Source: JAZQUM01 sp045631305
Lineage (GTDB): Bacteria; Bacillota; Clostridia; Oscillospirales; Oscillospiraceae
NCBI GenBank assembly: GCA_045631305.1
Contig: JAZQUM010000052.1
Coordinates: 1-29,982, forward strand
DNA length: 29,982 nucleotides
Reading direction: 5' to 3'
The position numbers were made by a program, and so were the translations under genes. The notes below the pieces were generated by a model. That model made no database searches and was not told where the DNA came from. It was given only the letters and a program-made list of their open reading frames with translations. Shown here piece after piece: positions 15,160 through 23,245 of this stretch (its first letter is position 1; every line of letters starts with the position of its first letter).

Positions 15160-17526
15160 TCAGACCTGGATCTGTTCCATCACATAGGCTTCAACAATGT
15201 CGCCTACCTTGATGTCGTTGTATCTTTCGAAGCTCAGGCCGCATTCGTAGCCTTCGTTAACTTCCTTAACGGTGTCCTTGAAGCGCTGCAGGGATGCGAG
15301 AGCGCCTTCGTGAACAACGATACCGTCGCGAACGATACGCACGGAGCATTCCTTACGGACAATCTTACCGTCCTGTACATAGCAGCCTGCAACGGTGCCG
15401 ACGCCGGAGACCTTGTAGGTCTGGCGGATCTCGGCGTGACCGATAACCACTTCGCGGAACTTGGGAGCCAGCATACCCTTCATAGCCACTTCGATTTCAT
15501 CGATGGCATCATAGATAACGCGGTACATACGCATATCTACGTTGGAGCGAACTGCTGCTGCAGAAGCCACAGCGTCGGGACGAACGTTGAAGCCAACGAT
15601 GATTGCATTGGAGGTAGCAGCCAGCATAACGTCGGATTCGTTGATAGCACCGACTGCACCGTGGATCACGCGGACGCGGACTTCTTCGTTGGTGATCTTT
15701 TCCAGGGAAGCCTTCACTGCTTCCACGCTGCCCTGAACGTCTGCCTTGACGATGAGGTTCAGGTTCTTCATTTCGCCTGCCTGGATCTGGCTGAAGAGGT
15801 TTTCCAGAGAAACCTTAGAAACGGCAGCATTTGCCTTTGCCTTTTCTTCGGCCTTGCGCTGTTCAACCAGTTCGCGTGCCAGCTTTTCATCAGCAACAGC
15901 ATTGAAGGTAGCGCCTGCGGTGGGAGCTTCACTGAGACCCGTGATTTCTACGGGAACGGAAGGACCAGCTTCCTTCAGCTTCTGACCGCGATAGTCTACC
16001 ATTGCGCGGACGCGGCCGACGGAAGTGCCTGCGATGATGATATCCCCCTGCTTGAGGGTACCGTTCTGCACCAGAAGGGTTGCAACGGGGCCACGGCCCT
16101 TATCCAGGCGGGCTTCGATAACAGTACCCTGTGCTGCGCGGTTGGGGTTAGCCTTCAGTTCTGCCATTTCAGCGGTGAGGGTAACCATTTCCAGCAGATT
16201 GTCGATACCGATGTTCTGCTTTGCAGAGATCTTGCAGCAGATGGTTTCGCCGCCCCAATCTTCGGGGATAAGGCCATGCTCGGTAAGCTGCTGCATAACA
16301 CGGTCGGGGTTAGCGTTCTGCTTATCGATCTTGTTGACAGCTACGATGATGGGAATCTCAGCTGCCTTTGCATGGTTGATGGATTCGATGGTCTGGGGCA
16401 TGATACCGTCGTCTGCTGCTACCATGAGGATAGCGATGTCGGTGATCATAGCGCCGCGGGCACGCATGGAAGTGAATGCCTCATGACCGGGGGTGTCCAG
16501 GAAGGTAATGGGCTTGCCATTGACCTGTGCCTGATAAGCACCGATGTGCTGGGTAATGCCGCCTGCTTCGCCGGAAGCAACGGATGCATTACGGATGGTA
16601 TCCAAGAGAGAGGTCTTACCGTGGTCAACGTGACCCATAACCACAACAACGGGTGCGCGGGGAACCAGATCTGCGTCATCATCCTTCTGATCGCCGATGA
16701 GCTTATCTTCGATGGTGACAACAACTTCCTTTTCTACCTTGCAGCCCATTTCTTCAGCGATGATGGCTGCGGTATCAAAGTCGATGATCTGGGAAAGGGA
16801 TGCCATGATGCCGTTCTTCATCAGGCACTTGACAACTTCAGCACCGGTCTTCTTCATGCGGCTTGCCAGTTCGCCGACGGAAATTTCATCAGGAATCTGC
16901 ACCTTAATGGGAGCCTTCTTGGCGATCTCCAGCTGCAGGCGACGGAGCTTTTCCTGCTCTTCCTGCTTGCGCTTGTTGGAGAAGGTCATGTTCTGCTTGT
17001 TCTTGTTGCGGAACTTTTCCTTGTTGGGGCCCTGGTCGATCTTGCGGCCGCCGCGGGAGTCAGCCATGACTTCCAGACGTTCGTCATACTTTTCAAGATT
17101 AACATTGGTAGCCTTGCGGGTATCTACCACCTTGGTCTTGGGCACGCGGGATGCGTTTTCAGCAGCCTTGGGTGCTTCTGCAGGTGCAGCTTCCTTCTTG
17201 GCAGCGGGAGCGGCAGCAGGAGCGGCAGCAGGAGCATTCTTTTCTGCGGGCTTGTTTTCTGCCTTGGGAGAAGCTGCCTTGGGTGCTTCTTCCTTCTTGG
17301 CAGCAGGAGCCGTGGGGGCTGCATCTGCATAGATAGCAGCAATATTTGCCACCTGATTGTGCTGAGTCAGATATTCAAAAACCAGAGACAGCTCACTGTC
17401 GGTAAGTGCCTGCATATGATTCTTGGGCGTAGTTGCGTAAGTAGTGAGAATGTTCACCACGTCCTTGGTAGGAAGGCCGAAATCCTTGGCCACCTCATGC
17501 ACTCTGTATTTATCGTTCATACCCAA
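15160..17526 (-). CDS. infB: Translation initiation factor IF-2
   Basis: GTPase that brings fMet-tRNA to the ribosome and joins the subunits. About 788 residues. A short N-terminal IF2N domain (NDKYRVHEVAKDFGLPTKDV) is followed by an Ala/Pro/Lys/Glu-rich linker (about 70-125) and a charged segment. A second IF2N domain (ISVGELASRMKKTGAEVVKCL) leads to the G domain with GHVDHGKTS (298-306), DTPGHEAFTSMRARG and NKID, and then domains II-IV. The frame is open up to 17616, but GGAGG lies eight bases before TTG 17526 and fourteen before ATG 17520, so TTG is preferred; the two differ by two residues. Confidence 0.95.
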   Translation of the reverse strand: MGMNDKYRVHEVAKDFGLPTKDVVNILTTYATTPKNHMQALTDSELSLVFEYLTQHNQVANIAAIYADAAPTAPAAKKEEAPKAASPKAENKPAEKNAPAAAPAAAPAAKKEAAPAEAPKAAENASRVPKTKVVDTRKATNVNLEKYDERLEVMADSRGGRKIDQGPNKEKFRNKNKQNMTFSNKRKQEEQEKLRRLQLEIAKKAPIKVQIPDEISVGELASRMKKTGAEVVKCLMKNGIMASLSQIIDFDTAAIIAEEMGCKVEKEVVVTIEDKLIGDQKDDDADLVPRAPVVVVMGHVDHGKTSLLDTIRNASVASGEAGGITQHIGAYQAQVNGKPITFLDTPGHEAFTSMRARGAMITDIAILMVAADDGIMPQTIESINHAKAAEIPIIVAVNKIDKQNANPDRVMQQLTEHGLIPEDWGGETICCKISAKQNIGIDNLLEMVTLTAEMAELKANPNRAAQGTVIEARLDKGRGPVATLLVQNGTLKQGDIIIAGTSVGRVRAMVDYRGQKLKEAGPSVPVEITGLSEAPTAGATFNAVADEKLARELVEQRKAEEKAKANAAVSKVSLENLFSQIQAGEMKNLNLIVKADVQGSVEAVKASLEKITNEEVRVRVIHGAVGAINESDVMLAATSNAIIVGFNVRPDAVASAAAVRSNVDMRMYRVIYDAIDEIEVAMKGMLAPKFREVVIGHAEIRQTYKVSGVGTVAGCYVQDGKIVRKECSVRIVRDGIVVHEGALASLQRFKDTVKEVNEGYECGLSFERYNDIKVGDIVEAYVMEQIQV

Positions 17527-17661
17527 TAGAGTCACCTCCATAATAGTCGGGATACCCACTTGCGGCAAACGCCAATGACTTGCCGCTGCGTCCAAGCGAC
17601 TTCGCCGTAACGGCAAACCATTCGCCTGTCAGATGCCGCAGCGCGGGATCCGATGTTGTTG
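17527..17661 (-). other. 135-base structured spacer before infB
   Basis: No gene seen. Two hairpins stand out: GCCG/CGGC (17604-17607 with 17611-17614) and GCGGCAA/TTGCCGC (17562-17568 with 17580-17586), the second about 20 bases before the infB ribosome-binding site. There is no T run, so this is not a terminator. It could affect infB translation or mRNA processing. Confidence 0.4.
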
Positions 17662-18285
17662 TTACTTCTTCTTGCTGCCCTTGCCCAGTTTTACGGGGCG
17701 GCTGTTGGCAAAACGATCATTGGACGTCTTTTTGCCAAAATTACGGGCGTTCTTCCGCGGAACACCGCTTTTCACGGGTTTCTTGCGGTCAGTATATTCT
17801 TTATGTTCCCGATATTCTTTCTTTTCCTGTTTGGGAGCAGGCGTTTCTTCCTTCTCCACTACCTTGGCGGGAACTTTCTGTGCTTTATCGCGCTTAGCCT
17901 GCTCACGCTTGCGCTCAGCTGCACGCTTGGCCTTGATTTCAAGGCGTTCACTGGCACCACCAAACTTGGCGGGATCCATCTGGGAAAGCTTTTTGCCGAT
18001 GGCTCCTGCAAAGCCGATATCGGTAACCCCCAGCATGGCACACTCAGCGTAACCTACGGCACGGCCCATGTCTGCTTTGCTGCAGGGGATCTGCAGCGCC
18101 AGACAAGTGCCCTTTGCCGCAAAAGTCAATGCGCGACGGCAGCTGTTGGCTGCGGCATCGCCGGCATAAAGCAGCAGGCGGATCTTCTTGCCTTCTGCCG
18201 CTTCGCTGACGGCTTCTTCACCGCAAACTACACGGCCGGCCTTTCTGGCAAGGCCCAACAAATTCAAAATCGATTCCATTGTCAC
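17662..18285 (-). CDS. ylxQ: YlxQ, L7Ae-type RNA-binding protein with long basic tail
   Basis: Kink-turn RNA-binding protein of the L7Ae/L30e fold, usual third or fourth gene of the nusA operon. Residues 1-103 are the normal domain: ILNLLGLARKAGRVVCGEEA, LLLYAGDAAANSCRRA, and MLGVTDIGFAGAIGKKL. Family members are normally about 100 residues long; this one is 207, with a second half (104-207) made almost entirely of Lys, Arg, Glu and Pro, probably disordered and RNA-binding. GTG 18285 overlaps the ylxR stop (GTGA); ATG 18279 is an alternative start two codons later. The exact RNA target is unknown. Confidence 0.88.
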   Translation of the reverse strand: MTMESILNLLGLARKAGRVVCGEEAVSEAAEGKKIRLLLYAGDAAANSCRRALTFAAKGTCLALQIPCSKADMGRAVGYAECAMLGVTDIGFAGAIGKKLSQMDPAKFGGASERLEIKAKRAAERKREQAKRDKAQKVPAKVVEKEETPAPKQEKKEYREHKEYTDRKKPVKSGVPRKNARNFGKKTSNDRFANSRPVKLGKGSKKK

Positions 18286-18551
18286 GCTCTCTCCCGAATC
18301 TCGCGCTCCATACCTTCGTACACAGCAGCATCCACTGCCATCTCAAAGGCACGCTCAATAGCGCGGCTCTTGCGGGCCTTGGCAAGGCACGCTTCATCCG
18401 GGCAGACATAGGCGCCGCGACCGGGCTTTTTACCCACCCAGTCAAGGCTTACTTCTCCTTCCGGAGAGCGGACCACGCGGATCAGGTCCTTTTTGTTTTT
18501 CATTTCCCGGCAGCCAAGGCACTGGCGCTGGGGAATTTTCTTCACCTTCAT
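18282..18551 (-). CDS. ylxR: YlxR (RnpM) RNA-binding protein
   Basis: Small protein of the YlxR family, 89 residues, reported in B. subtilis to bind RNase P RNA (RnpM). Recognised from PQRQCLGCREMKNKKDLIRV, the basic patch GKKPGRGAYVC and the C-terminal helix KARKSRAIERAF. Start chosen at ATG 18551 because AAAGGAGG (18564-18557) lies five bases upstream; the longer frame to 18572 has no such site. It lies between nusA and ylxQ in the normal order. Confidence 0.93.
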   Translation of the reverse strand: MKVKKIPQRQCLGCREMKNKKDLIRVVRSPEGEVSLDWVGKKPGRGAYVCPDEACLAKARKSRAIERAFEMAVDAAVYEGMEREIRERA

Positions 18552-18568
18552 GGCTGCCTCCTTTCGGA

Positions 18569-19630
18569 TCAATCCTCGTCGCGGTAGCTTTCGGGCTTGA
18601 TATCGATCTTATAGCTGGTGAGACGAGCAGCCAGACGGGCATTCTGACCTTCCTTGCCGATAGCCAGACTCAGCTGATCATCGGGAACGATAACGCGGCA
18701 AGCCTTGCCTTCATCTGCCATCCAAACATCGCTGACGGTAGCGGGAGCCAAAGCAGCAGCAATGAATTCAGCAGCATTTTCGCTGTACTTGATGATGTCG
18801 ATCTTTTCACCACGGAGTTCTTCCACGATGTTGGCAACGCGCTGACCCTTGGGGCCTACGCAAGCACCGATGGGATCTACATTTTCATCGTTGCTCCAAA
18901 CAGCCAGCTTGGTGCGGCTGCCGGCTTCACGCGCGATGGAACGAATCTCAACAACGCCATCATAAATTTCGGGAACTTCCAGTTCGAAGAGACGCTTCAC
19001 CAGACCGGGATGAGTACGGGAAATCATAACCTGAGGGCCACGGGTAGAGCGGCGAACTTCTACCACGTATACCTTTACGTGCTGGCCTTCTACCAGAGTT
19101 TCGCCTACAACCTGTTCATTAGCAGAGAGCATAGCTTCGGTAGCTTCGCTGCCGGTACCGATCTTCAGGCTCACACCGCCGGTACGGGGATCGATGCGGC
19201 TCACCACACCGGTGAGGATCTCATGCTGCTTGGAGTTATATTCATCATATACCATGCCGCGTTCTGCTTCGCGCAGACCCTGGATGATAACCTGCTTGCC
19301 GTTGCCGGCAGCAATGCGGCCAAATTCCACGTTCTTTACGGGGATATTCACGATGCCGCCCAGTTCATGCTTGGCAGAGAGCTTCTTTGCTTCTTCCAAA
19401 GACATTTCGGTGCCGGGATTTTCCACTTCTTCCACAACGACCTTCTGCACATACATCTTCAGATCGTGCTTGGATTCGTCCACATCCACGATTACGTTTT
19501 CCACGCCTTCGTGATCGCGCTTGTAAGCGGTGGTCAGAGCCTGGATGATCTTATCCAGCATAAAGCTCTGGGGGATGCCGCGTTCTTTTTCCAGCATGGC
19601 CAACGCGGTAAAGATCTCATCACACTTCAT
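18569..19630 (-). CDS. nusA: Transcription termination/antitermination factor NusA
   Basis: Binds RNA polymerase and nascent RNA, affecting pausing, termination and antitermination. 353 residues, close to B. subtilis (371). An N-terminal polymerase-binding domain (1-130) ends in NVEFGRIAAGNGKQVIIQGL, followed by the S1 domain (ILTGVVSRIDPRTGGVSLKI), KH1 (PIGACVGPKGQRVANIVEEL) and KH2 (LSLAIGKEGQNARLAARLTS). The extra C-terminal acidic repeats of E. coli are missing, as usual in Gram-positives. TAGGAGAT precedes ATG 19630. Confidence 0.97.
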   Translation of the reverse strand: MKCDEIFTALAMLEKERGIPQSFMLDKIIQALTTAYKRDHEGVENVIVDVDESKHDLKMYVQKVVVEEVENPGTEMSLEEAKKLSAKHELGGIVNIPVKNVEFGRIAAGNGKQVIIQGLREAERGMVYDEYNSKQHEILTGVVSRIDPRTGGVSLKIGTGSEATEAMLSANEQVVGETLVEGQHVKVYVVEVRRSTRGPQVMISRTHPGLVKRLFELEVPEIYDGVVEIRSIAREAGSRTKLAVWSNDENVDPIGACVGPKGQRVANIVEELRGEKIDIIKYSENAAEFIAAALAPATVSDVWMADEGKACRVIVPDDQLSLAIGKEGQNARLAARLTSYKIDIKPESYRDED

Positions 19631-19673
19631 GTTTTTAATCTCCTATTTATAACAGTATCTGTTTTTTCTTTCC

Positions 19674-20132
19674 TTAAAATTCCACGCGCAGGCGGCACAG
19701 AGCAACCTCTGCCTTTTCAAAACGAATTTCTTCGCCGCCCAGAGAATCAATGGTAACTGCACCGTTATCATAACCCTTCAGTACACCGGGAAATTCCTTG
19801 GTGCCGTTCTTGGCCTGATAGGTCTTCACCAGTACATTTGCGCCCATGAATTTTTCAAAATCACCGGGACGCTTCAAAGGACGCTCAGCACCGGCAGAGC
19901 AAACTTCGAAAATATAGCTGGAAGGAATGGGGTCTGCCTCGTCCAAAAGGTCGCTGACCTTGCGGCTCACAGCTTCGCAGTCGGTGATGTTTACGCCGCC
20001 CTCTTTATCCAGGTACAAACGCAGATACCACTGACCTGCTTCGCGAACATATTCGGTATCCCACAGGGTGCAGCCTGCTTCTTCCACTGCTGCCAGAGCG
20101 AGTTCTGCAACGATTTCAGTCACTTTTTTCAT
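19674..20132 (-). CDS. rimP: Ribosome maturation factor RimP
   Basis: 30S assembly factor, first gene of the operon. 152 residues, normal for the family. Recognised from EEAGCTLWDTEYVREAGQWY, LRLYLDKEGGVNITDCEAVS (the conserved ITDC/VSRKVSDLLD stretch) and YIFEVCSAGAERPLKRPGDF. Start is ATG 20132 with GAGGTAAC upstream; the longer frame to 20177 would run through the leader hairpin. Stop to nusA start is 43 bases. Confidence 0.95.
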   Translation of the reverse strand: MKKVTEIVAELALAAVEEAGCTLWDTEYVREAGQWYLRLYLDKEGGVNITDCEAVSRKVSDLLDEADPIPSSYIFEVCSAGAERPLKRPGDFEKFMGANVLVKTYQAKNGTKEFPGVLKGYDNGAVTIDSLGGEEIRFEKAEVALCRLRVEF

Positions 20133-20177
20133 TTCGTTACCTCGTTTTCTGCCCCGTAAGGAGCGGAAATTTTGCAA

Positions 20178-20205
20178 GAAAAAGAGCGGACCGGAGGTCC
20201 ACTCT
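20178..20205 (-). terminator. Short terminator-like hairpin in the rimP-nusA leader
   Basis: Minus strand: AGAGTGGACC / GGTCCGCTCT with one internal A-C mismatch (20205-20196 with 20192-20183), 3-base loop, then TTTTTC. It lies about 20 bases after the predicted start of transcription and 45 bases before the rimP ATG, so it would stop the operon's own transcript. Confidence 0.6.
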
Positions 20206-20230
20206 TAAACTTACACATCTTAACAATAGA

Positions 20231-20259
20231 AGAATATCATAAAAGCACGTGCTGCGCAA
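20231..20259 (-). promoter_or_regulatory. Promoter of the rimP-ribF operon
   Basis: TTGCGC (20259-20254), 17-base spacer, TATTCT (20236-20231). Predicted start near 20224. Confidence 0.6.
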
Positions 20260-20299
20260 GTGTTTTTTGCACTTTTTTGCATCTTTTGTTATCTTTTTC

Positions 20300-20332
20300 G
20301 AAAAAAGAAAGCGGTCTTTCGACCGCTTTCTT
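20300..20332 (-). terminator. Terminator of the threonine-synthase-like gene
   Basis: AAGAAAGCGGTC (20305-20316) pairs with GACCGCTTTCTT (20321-20332), loop TTTC, with a T run on the minus strand. Closes the four-gene cluster. Confidence 0.88.
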
Positions 20333-20349
20333 ACTTTTTCAAGAAATTC

Positions 20350-21591
20350 TTATTCAACAACAACGCCGCGCTTGCCGAATTCTTCTACCATGAGATCAAG
20401 ATCGGGCTTGATGTTCAGGGGTTCGCCGGCAGCCTTGATAGCGTTAACGGTATCCTTCAGACCGTTGCCGGTGATGATGGAAACCACGGTTGCGCCCTTG
20501 GGAATGAGGCCTTCTTCGCAAGCCTTCTTCAGAGCAGCGGTGCCGGTAACGCCTGCGGGTTCGCCGAATACGCCTGCGTTCATGCCCAGGAACTTCTGAG
20601 CAGCCAGGATTTCTTCGTCGGTAACGCAAACTGCAATACCGTTGCTTTCACGGATAGCAGCCAGAGCCTTATCAGCATTGCGGGGAACACCTACGGAGAT
20701 GGAGTCAGCGATGGTGTTTTCTTCCATGGGATACCATTCAGCATCTTCCTGGATAGCACGGTTGATGGGATAGCAGCCATAGGACTGAGCGGAGAGCAGG
20801 CGAGGCAGCTTATCGATAAAGCCGATAGCATACAGGTCCTTCAGACCCTTCCAAACGCCGGCGATGGAGCAGCCGTCACCAACGGACATTGCCAGATAGT
20901 CGGGCATTTCCCAGTTCAGCTGTTCAGCGATTTCCAGAGCTACGGTCTTCTTACCTTCGGAGAGGTAGGGGTTGATAGCTGCGTTGCGGTTGTACCAGCC
21001 GTACTTTTCGATAGCAGCAGCACTCATCTTGAAGGTTTCTTCATAGTTGCCCTTAACGGAAACAACATTTGCGCCGAAGATCATCAGCTGGGAAACCTTG
21101 CCCTTGGGTGCACGTTCGGGAACGAAGATGAAGGTCTTGATGCCTGCAGCAGCAGCGTTGCCTGCCAGGGAGGAAGCAGCGTTACCGGTGGAGGAGCAAG
21201 CGATGGTCTTTGCGCCGGCTTCCATAGCCTTTGCAACTGCCATAGCGCTGGCGCGGTCCTTCATGCTGGCGGTGGGGTTCTGGCCGTCGTCCTTGATCCA
21301 CAGCTTGCCCAGACCCAGCATTTCAGCCAGACGGGGTTCTTCGTACAGGGGGCTCATACCTACGCGCAGGGGAGTATCGGGAGTGGTTTCTTCCACGGGA
21401 AGCAGTTCACGATAACGCCACATAGTGGGGTTCTTGCGTTCTGCCATCATTTCCTTGGTAAGAACAGACTTGATGTAGTCATAATCGTAAATGATATCAA
21501 TGATACCACCGCATTCGCAGTTGGTCAGGTCGGGAGTTGCAGCGTATTCCTTGCCGCATCTAACGCACTTGCCGCACTTTACGTTTTTCAT
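20350..21591 (-). CDS. Threonine-synthase-like PLP enzyme (fold type II)
   Basis: 413 residues. N-terminal zinc-ribbon-like Cys set (C9, C12, C25, C27: KCVRCG, NCECGG), then a PLP domain with KDDGQNPTASMKDRASA (Schiff-base Lys111), SSTGNAASSLAGNAAAAGI (phosphate/carboxylate loop), VSQLMIFGANVVSVKG and the C-terminal STGNGL-like SIITGNGLKD. A database would probably call it ThrC (O-phosphohomoserine to threonine). The motif PTASMKDRAS differs from the usual PTGSFKDRG, and it is the last gene of a cluster with an amidohydrolase, a PreA-like protein and another PLP enzyme, with no thrB or hom nearby. An ammonia-lyase role is an equal option. Confidence 0.7.
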   Translation of the reverse strand: MKNVKCGKCVRCGKEYAATPDLTNCECGGIIDIIYDYDYIKSVLTKEMMAERKNPTMWRYRELLPVEETTPDTPLRVGMSPLYEEPRLAEMLGLGKLWIKDDGQNPTASMKDRASAMAVAKAMEAGAKTIACSSTGNAASSLAGNAAAAGIKTFIFVPERAPKGKVSQLMIFGANVVSVKGNYEETFKMSAAAIEKYGWYNRNAAINPYLSEGKKTVALEIAEQLNWEMPDYLAMSVGDGCSIAGVWKGLKDLYAIGFIDKLPRLLSAQSYGCYPINRAIQEDAEWYPMEENTIADSISVGVPRNADKALAAIRESNGIAVCVTDEEILAAQKFLGMNAGVFGEPAGVTGTAALKKACEEGLIPKGATVVSIITGNGLKDTVNAIKAAGEPLNIKPDLDLMVEEFGKRGVVVE

Positions 21592-21627
21592 GTTTTTTCT
21601 CCTTGTTTTGATCTGCCGCCAAAGGCG

Positions 21628-21661
21628 GCGAAAAAGGGCGGGGCGTGGTGCCCCGCCCTTT
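21628..21661 (-). terminator. Internal terminator/attenuator before the threonine-synthase-like gene
   Basis: AAAGGGCGGGGC (21633-21644) pairs perfectly with GCCCCGCCCTTT (21650-21661); T run follows on the minus strand. Only about 40 bases remain to the next start, too few for a clear promoter, so partial read-through is likely. A second small hairpin GCCGCC/GGCGGC (21615-21629) follows. Confidence 0.75.
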
Positions 21662-21706
21662 AAAGCGTTGGTTTAAAGCTTAAAACCGAAACTTAAGAAC
21701 TGTATC

Positions 21707-23188
21707 TTACAGGTTCTTCAGCAGGCCGGTAGCTTCGTTGAATTCGTTGATCAGTGCATCCAGTTCTGCAGCCTGAGCGTGAACTGCATCCCAGGTGTTT
21801 TCAACGTCGTACCACTGAGCGTTGAGGTCTTCAACGTCCATCTGCTGCTGTTCAACCCAAGTGTAGTACTTCAGGTTGTGAACGCGCTTGCGGCCTTCGT
21901 AGGTCAGTTCGATCATGTTATCGGTCTTCATGCCCAGCATGTGGATAGCGTGATCCTTAGCTGCTTCGATAACGCTGTATTCACCGTGCATTTCGTTGAG
22001 TTCTTCAACGCGGCTGCCGTACATAACAGCGGAGTCGGTCAGAACGGTGAGAACGATATCGTTTTCAGTCAGTTCATAGTACTTAGCCATCTTGATGCAG
22101 CACAGAACGTTTGCGATACCGGAAATGCCCATCCAGGTCAGCTTTTCGATGAGAGCGTCATCCAGCTTGAGTTCTTCCTTCAGATACTTCTGGCCATCAG
22201 CAGTATTGAAGAGGCGGAGCAGGCGCTGGGAGTCTTCGTCGTCGATAGCGATGCCCATGTCGGTGTTCTTAACGTTGTGAACCCAAGGAATGTGCTTGTC
22301 GCCGATACCTTCGATGCGGTGGCCGCCGAAACCGTTGTTAACGATGGTGGGGCACTGCAGAGCTTCGCCAACGGCGAGCTTCATCTGGGGATAACGTTCC
22401 TTCAGCAGGTCGCCGGAGCTCATGGTACCAGCGGAACCGGAAGTGAAGCAAGCGCCTGCCAGCTTCTGGCCGGGCTTCTTAACAGCTTCGAACAGGTCAG
22501 CCAGAGCATAACCGGTTACGTTGTAGTGCCACAGGGGGTTGCCCATTTCAGCGAACTGGTTGAAGATCATCATGGTGGGATCCTGCTTCAGTTCCCAAGT
22601 CTTGTCGAAGATTTCCTTAACGTTGGATTCGCAGCCGGGGGTTGCGATGATCTGGCCAGCAATGCTCTTGAGCCAGTTGAAACGTTCAGCGGACATGTCC
22701 TGGGGAAGGATAGCTACGGATTCGCAAGCCAGGAGCTTGGAGTTGAAAGCGCCGCCGCGGCAGTAGTTACCGGTGGAGGGCCAAACAGCGTGATGATAAG
22801 TAGCGTCGAACTGACCGGTTACCAGACGGGGAGCCAGGCAGCCGAAGGAAGCGCCTACCTTGTGGCAGCCGGTGGGGAAGAACTTACCGCTCATAGCGAT
22901 GATGCGAGCGGGAACGCCAGACAGAACGCTGGGGATTTCAACGTAGTTGGGAACTGCCTGATACAGGCCGCCCTCTTCCTTGGCTTCGTTCTTCCAAGAA
23001 ATACGGAACAGGTTCAGGGGGTTAACGTCCCACAGGCCAACGCTGGTGAGCTTATCCTTGATAGCGCCGGGGATCAGATCGGGGTTCTGCATCTGAGCGA
23101 TGGTGGGGATGATGATGTTGTTTTCCTTGGCCTTCTGGATATTGTGTTCCAGACCGACCTTGTTGATGCTAAGATCAATTTTGCCCAT
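21707..23188 (-). CDS. PLP-dependent lyase/thiolase-like protein (TrpB/OrtB-like fold type II)
   Basis: 493 residues. PLP signature FPTGCHKVGASFGCLAPRL (Lys110), similar in form to the HK of tryptophan synthase beta, followed by WPSTGNYCRGGAF (about 137-149), PGCESNVKEIFDK, a glycine loop TSGSAGTMSSGDLL and NNGFGGHRIEGIGDKHIPW. I recognise the family as PLP-dependent lyase/thiolase; the nearest named relative I recall is OrtB (2-amino-4-oxopentanoate thiolase), but its small OrtA partner is not here. RBS AGGAGG precedes ATG 23188. Codon use is strongly biased, as in highly expressed genes. Substrate unknown. Confidence 0.75.
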   Translation of the reverse strand: MGKIDLSINKVGLEHNIQKAKENNIIIPTIAQMQNPDLIPGAIKDKLTSVGLWDVNPLNLFRISWKNEAKEEGGLYQAVPNYVEIPSVLSGVPARIIAMSGKFFPTGCHKVGASFGCLAPRLVTGQFDATYHHAVWPSTGNYCRGGAFNSKLLACESVAILPQDMSAERFNWLKSIAGQIIATPGCESNVKEIFDKTWELKQDPTMMIFNQFAEMGNPLWHYNVTGYALADLFEAVKKPGQKLAGACFTSGSAGTMSSGDLLKERYPQMKLAVGEALQCPTIVNNGFGGHRIEGIGDKHIPWVHNVKNTDMGIAIDDEDSQRLLRLFNTADGQKYLKEELKLDDALIEKLTWMGISGIANVLCCIKMAKYYELTENDIVLTVLTDSAVMYGSRVEELNEMHGEYSVIEAAKDHAIHMLGMKTDNMIELTYEGRKRVHNLKYYTWVEQQQMDVEDLNAQWYDVENTWDAVHAQAAELDALINEFNEATGLLKNL

Positions 23189-23245
23189 GATTTTTGTCCT
23201 CCTAAAAGTTGTTTGCTTTATAATAAATTTTTAATTGCTGACAGA

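Noticed and set aside
15112..17529. 805-codon open frame on the plus strand opposite infB
   Set aside because: Mirror image of infB with no family match; infB is certain on the other strand.
21707..23188. Firm call as OrtB (2-amino-4-oxopentanoate thiolase)
   Set aside because: The small OrtA partner and other ornithine-fermentation genes are not in the window, so only a family-level name is given.
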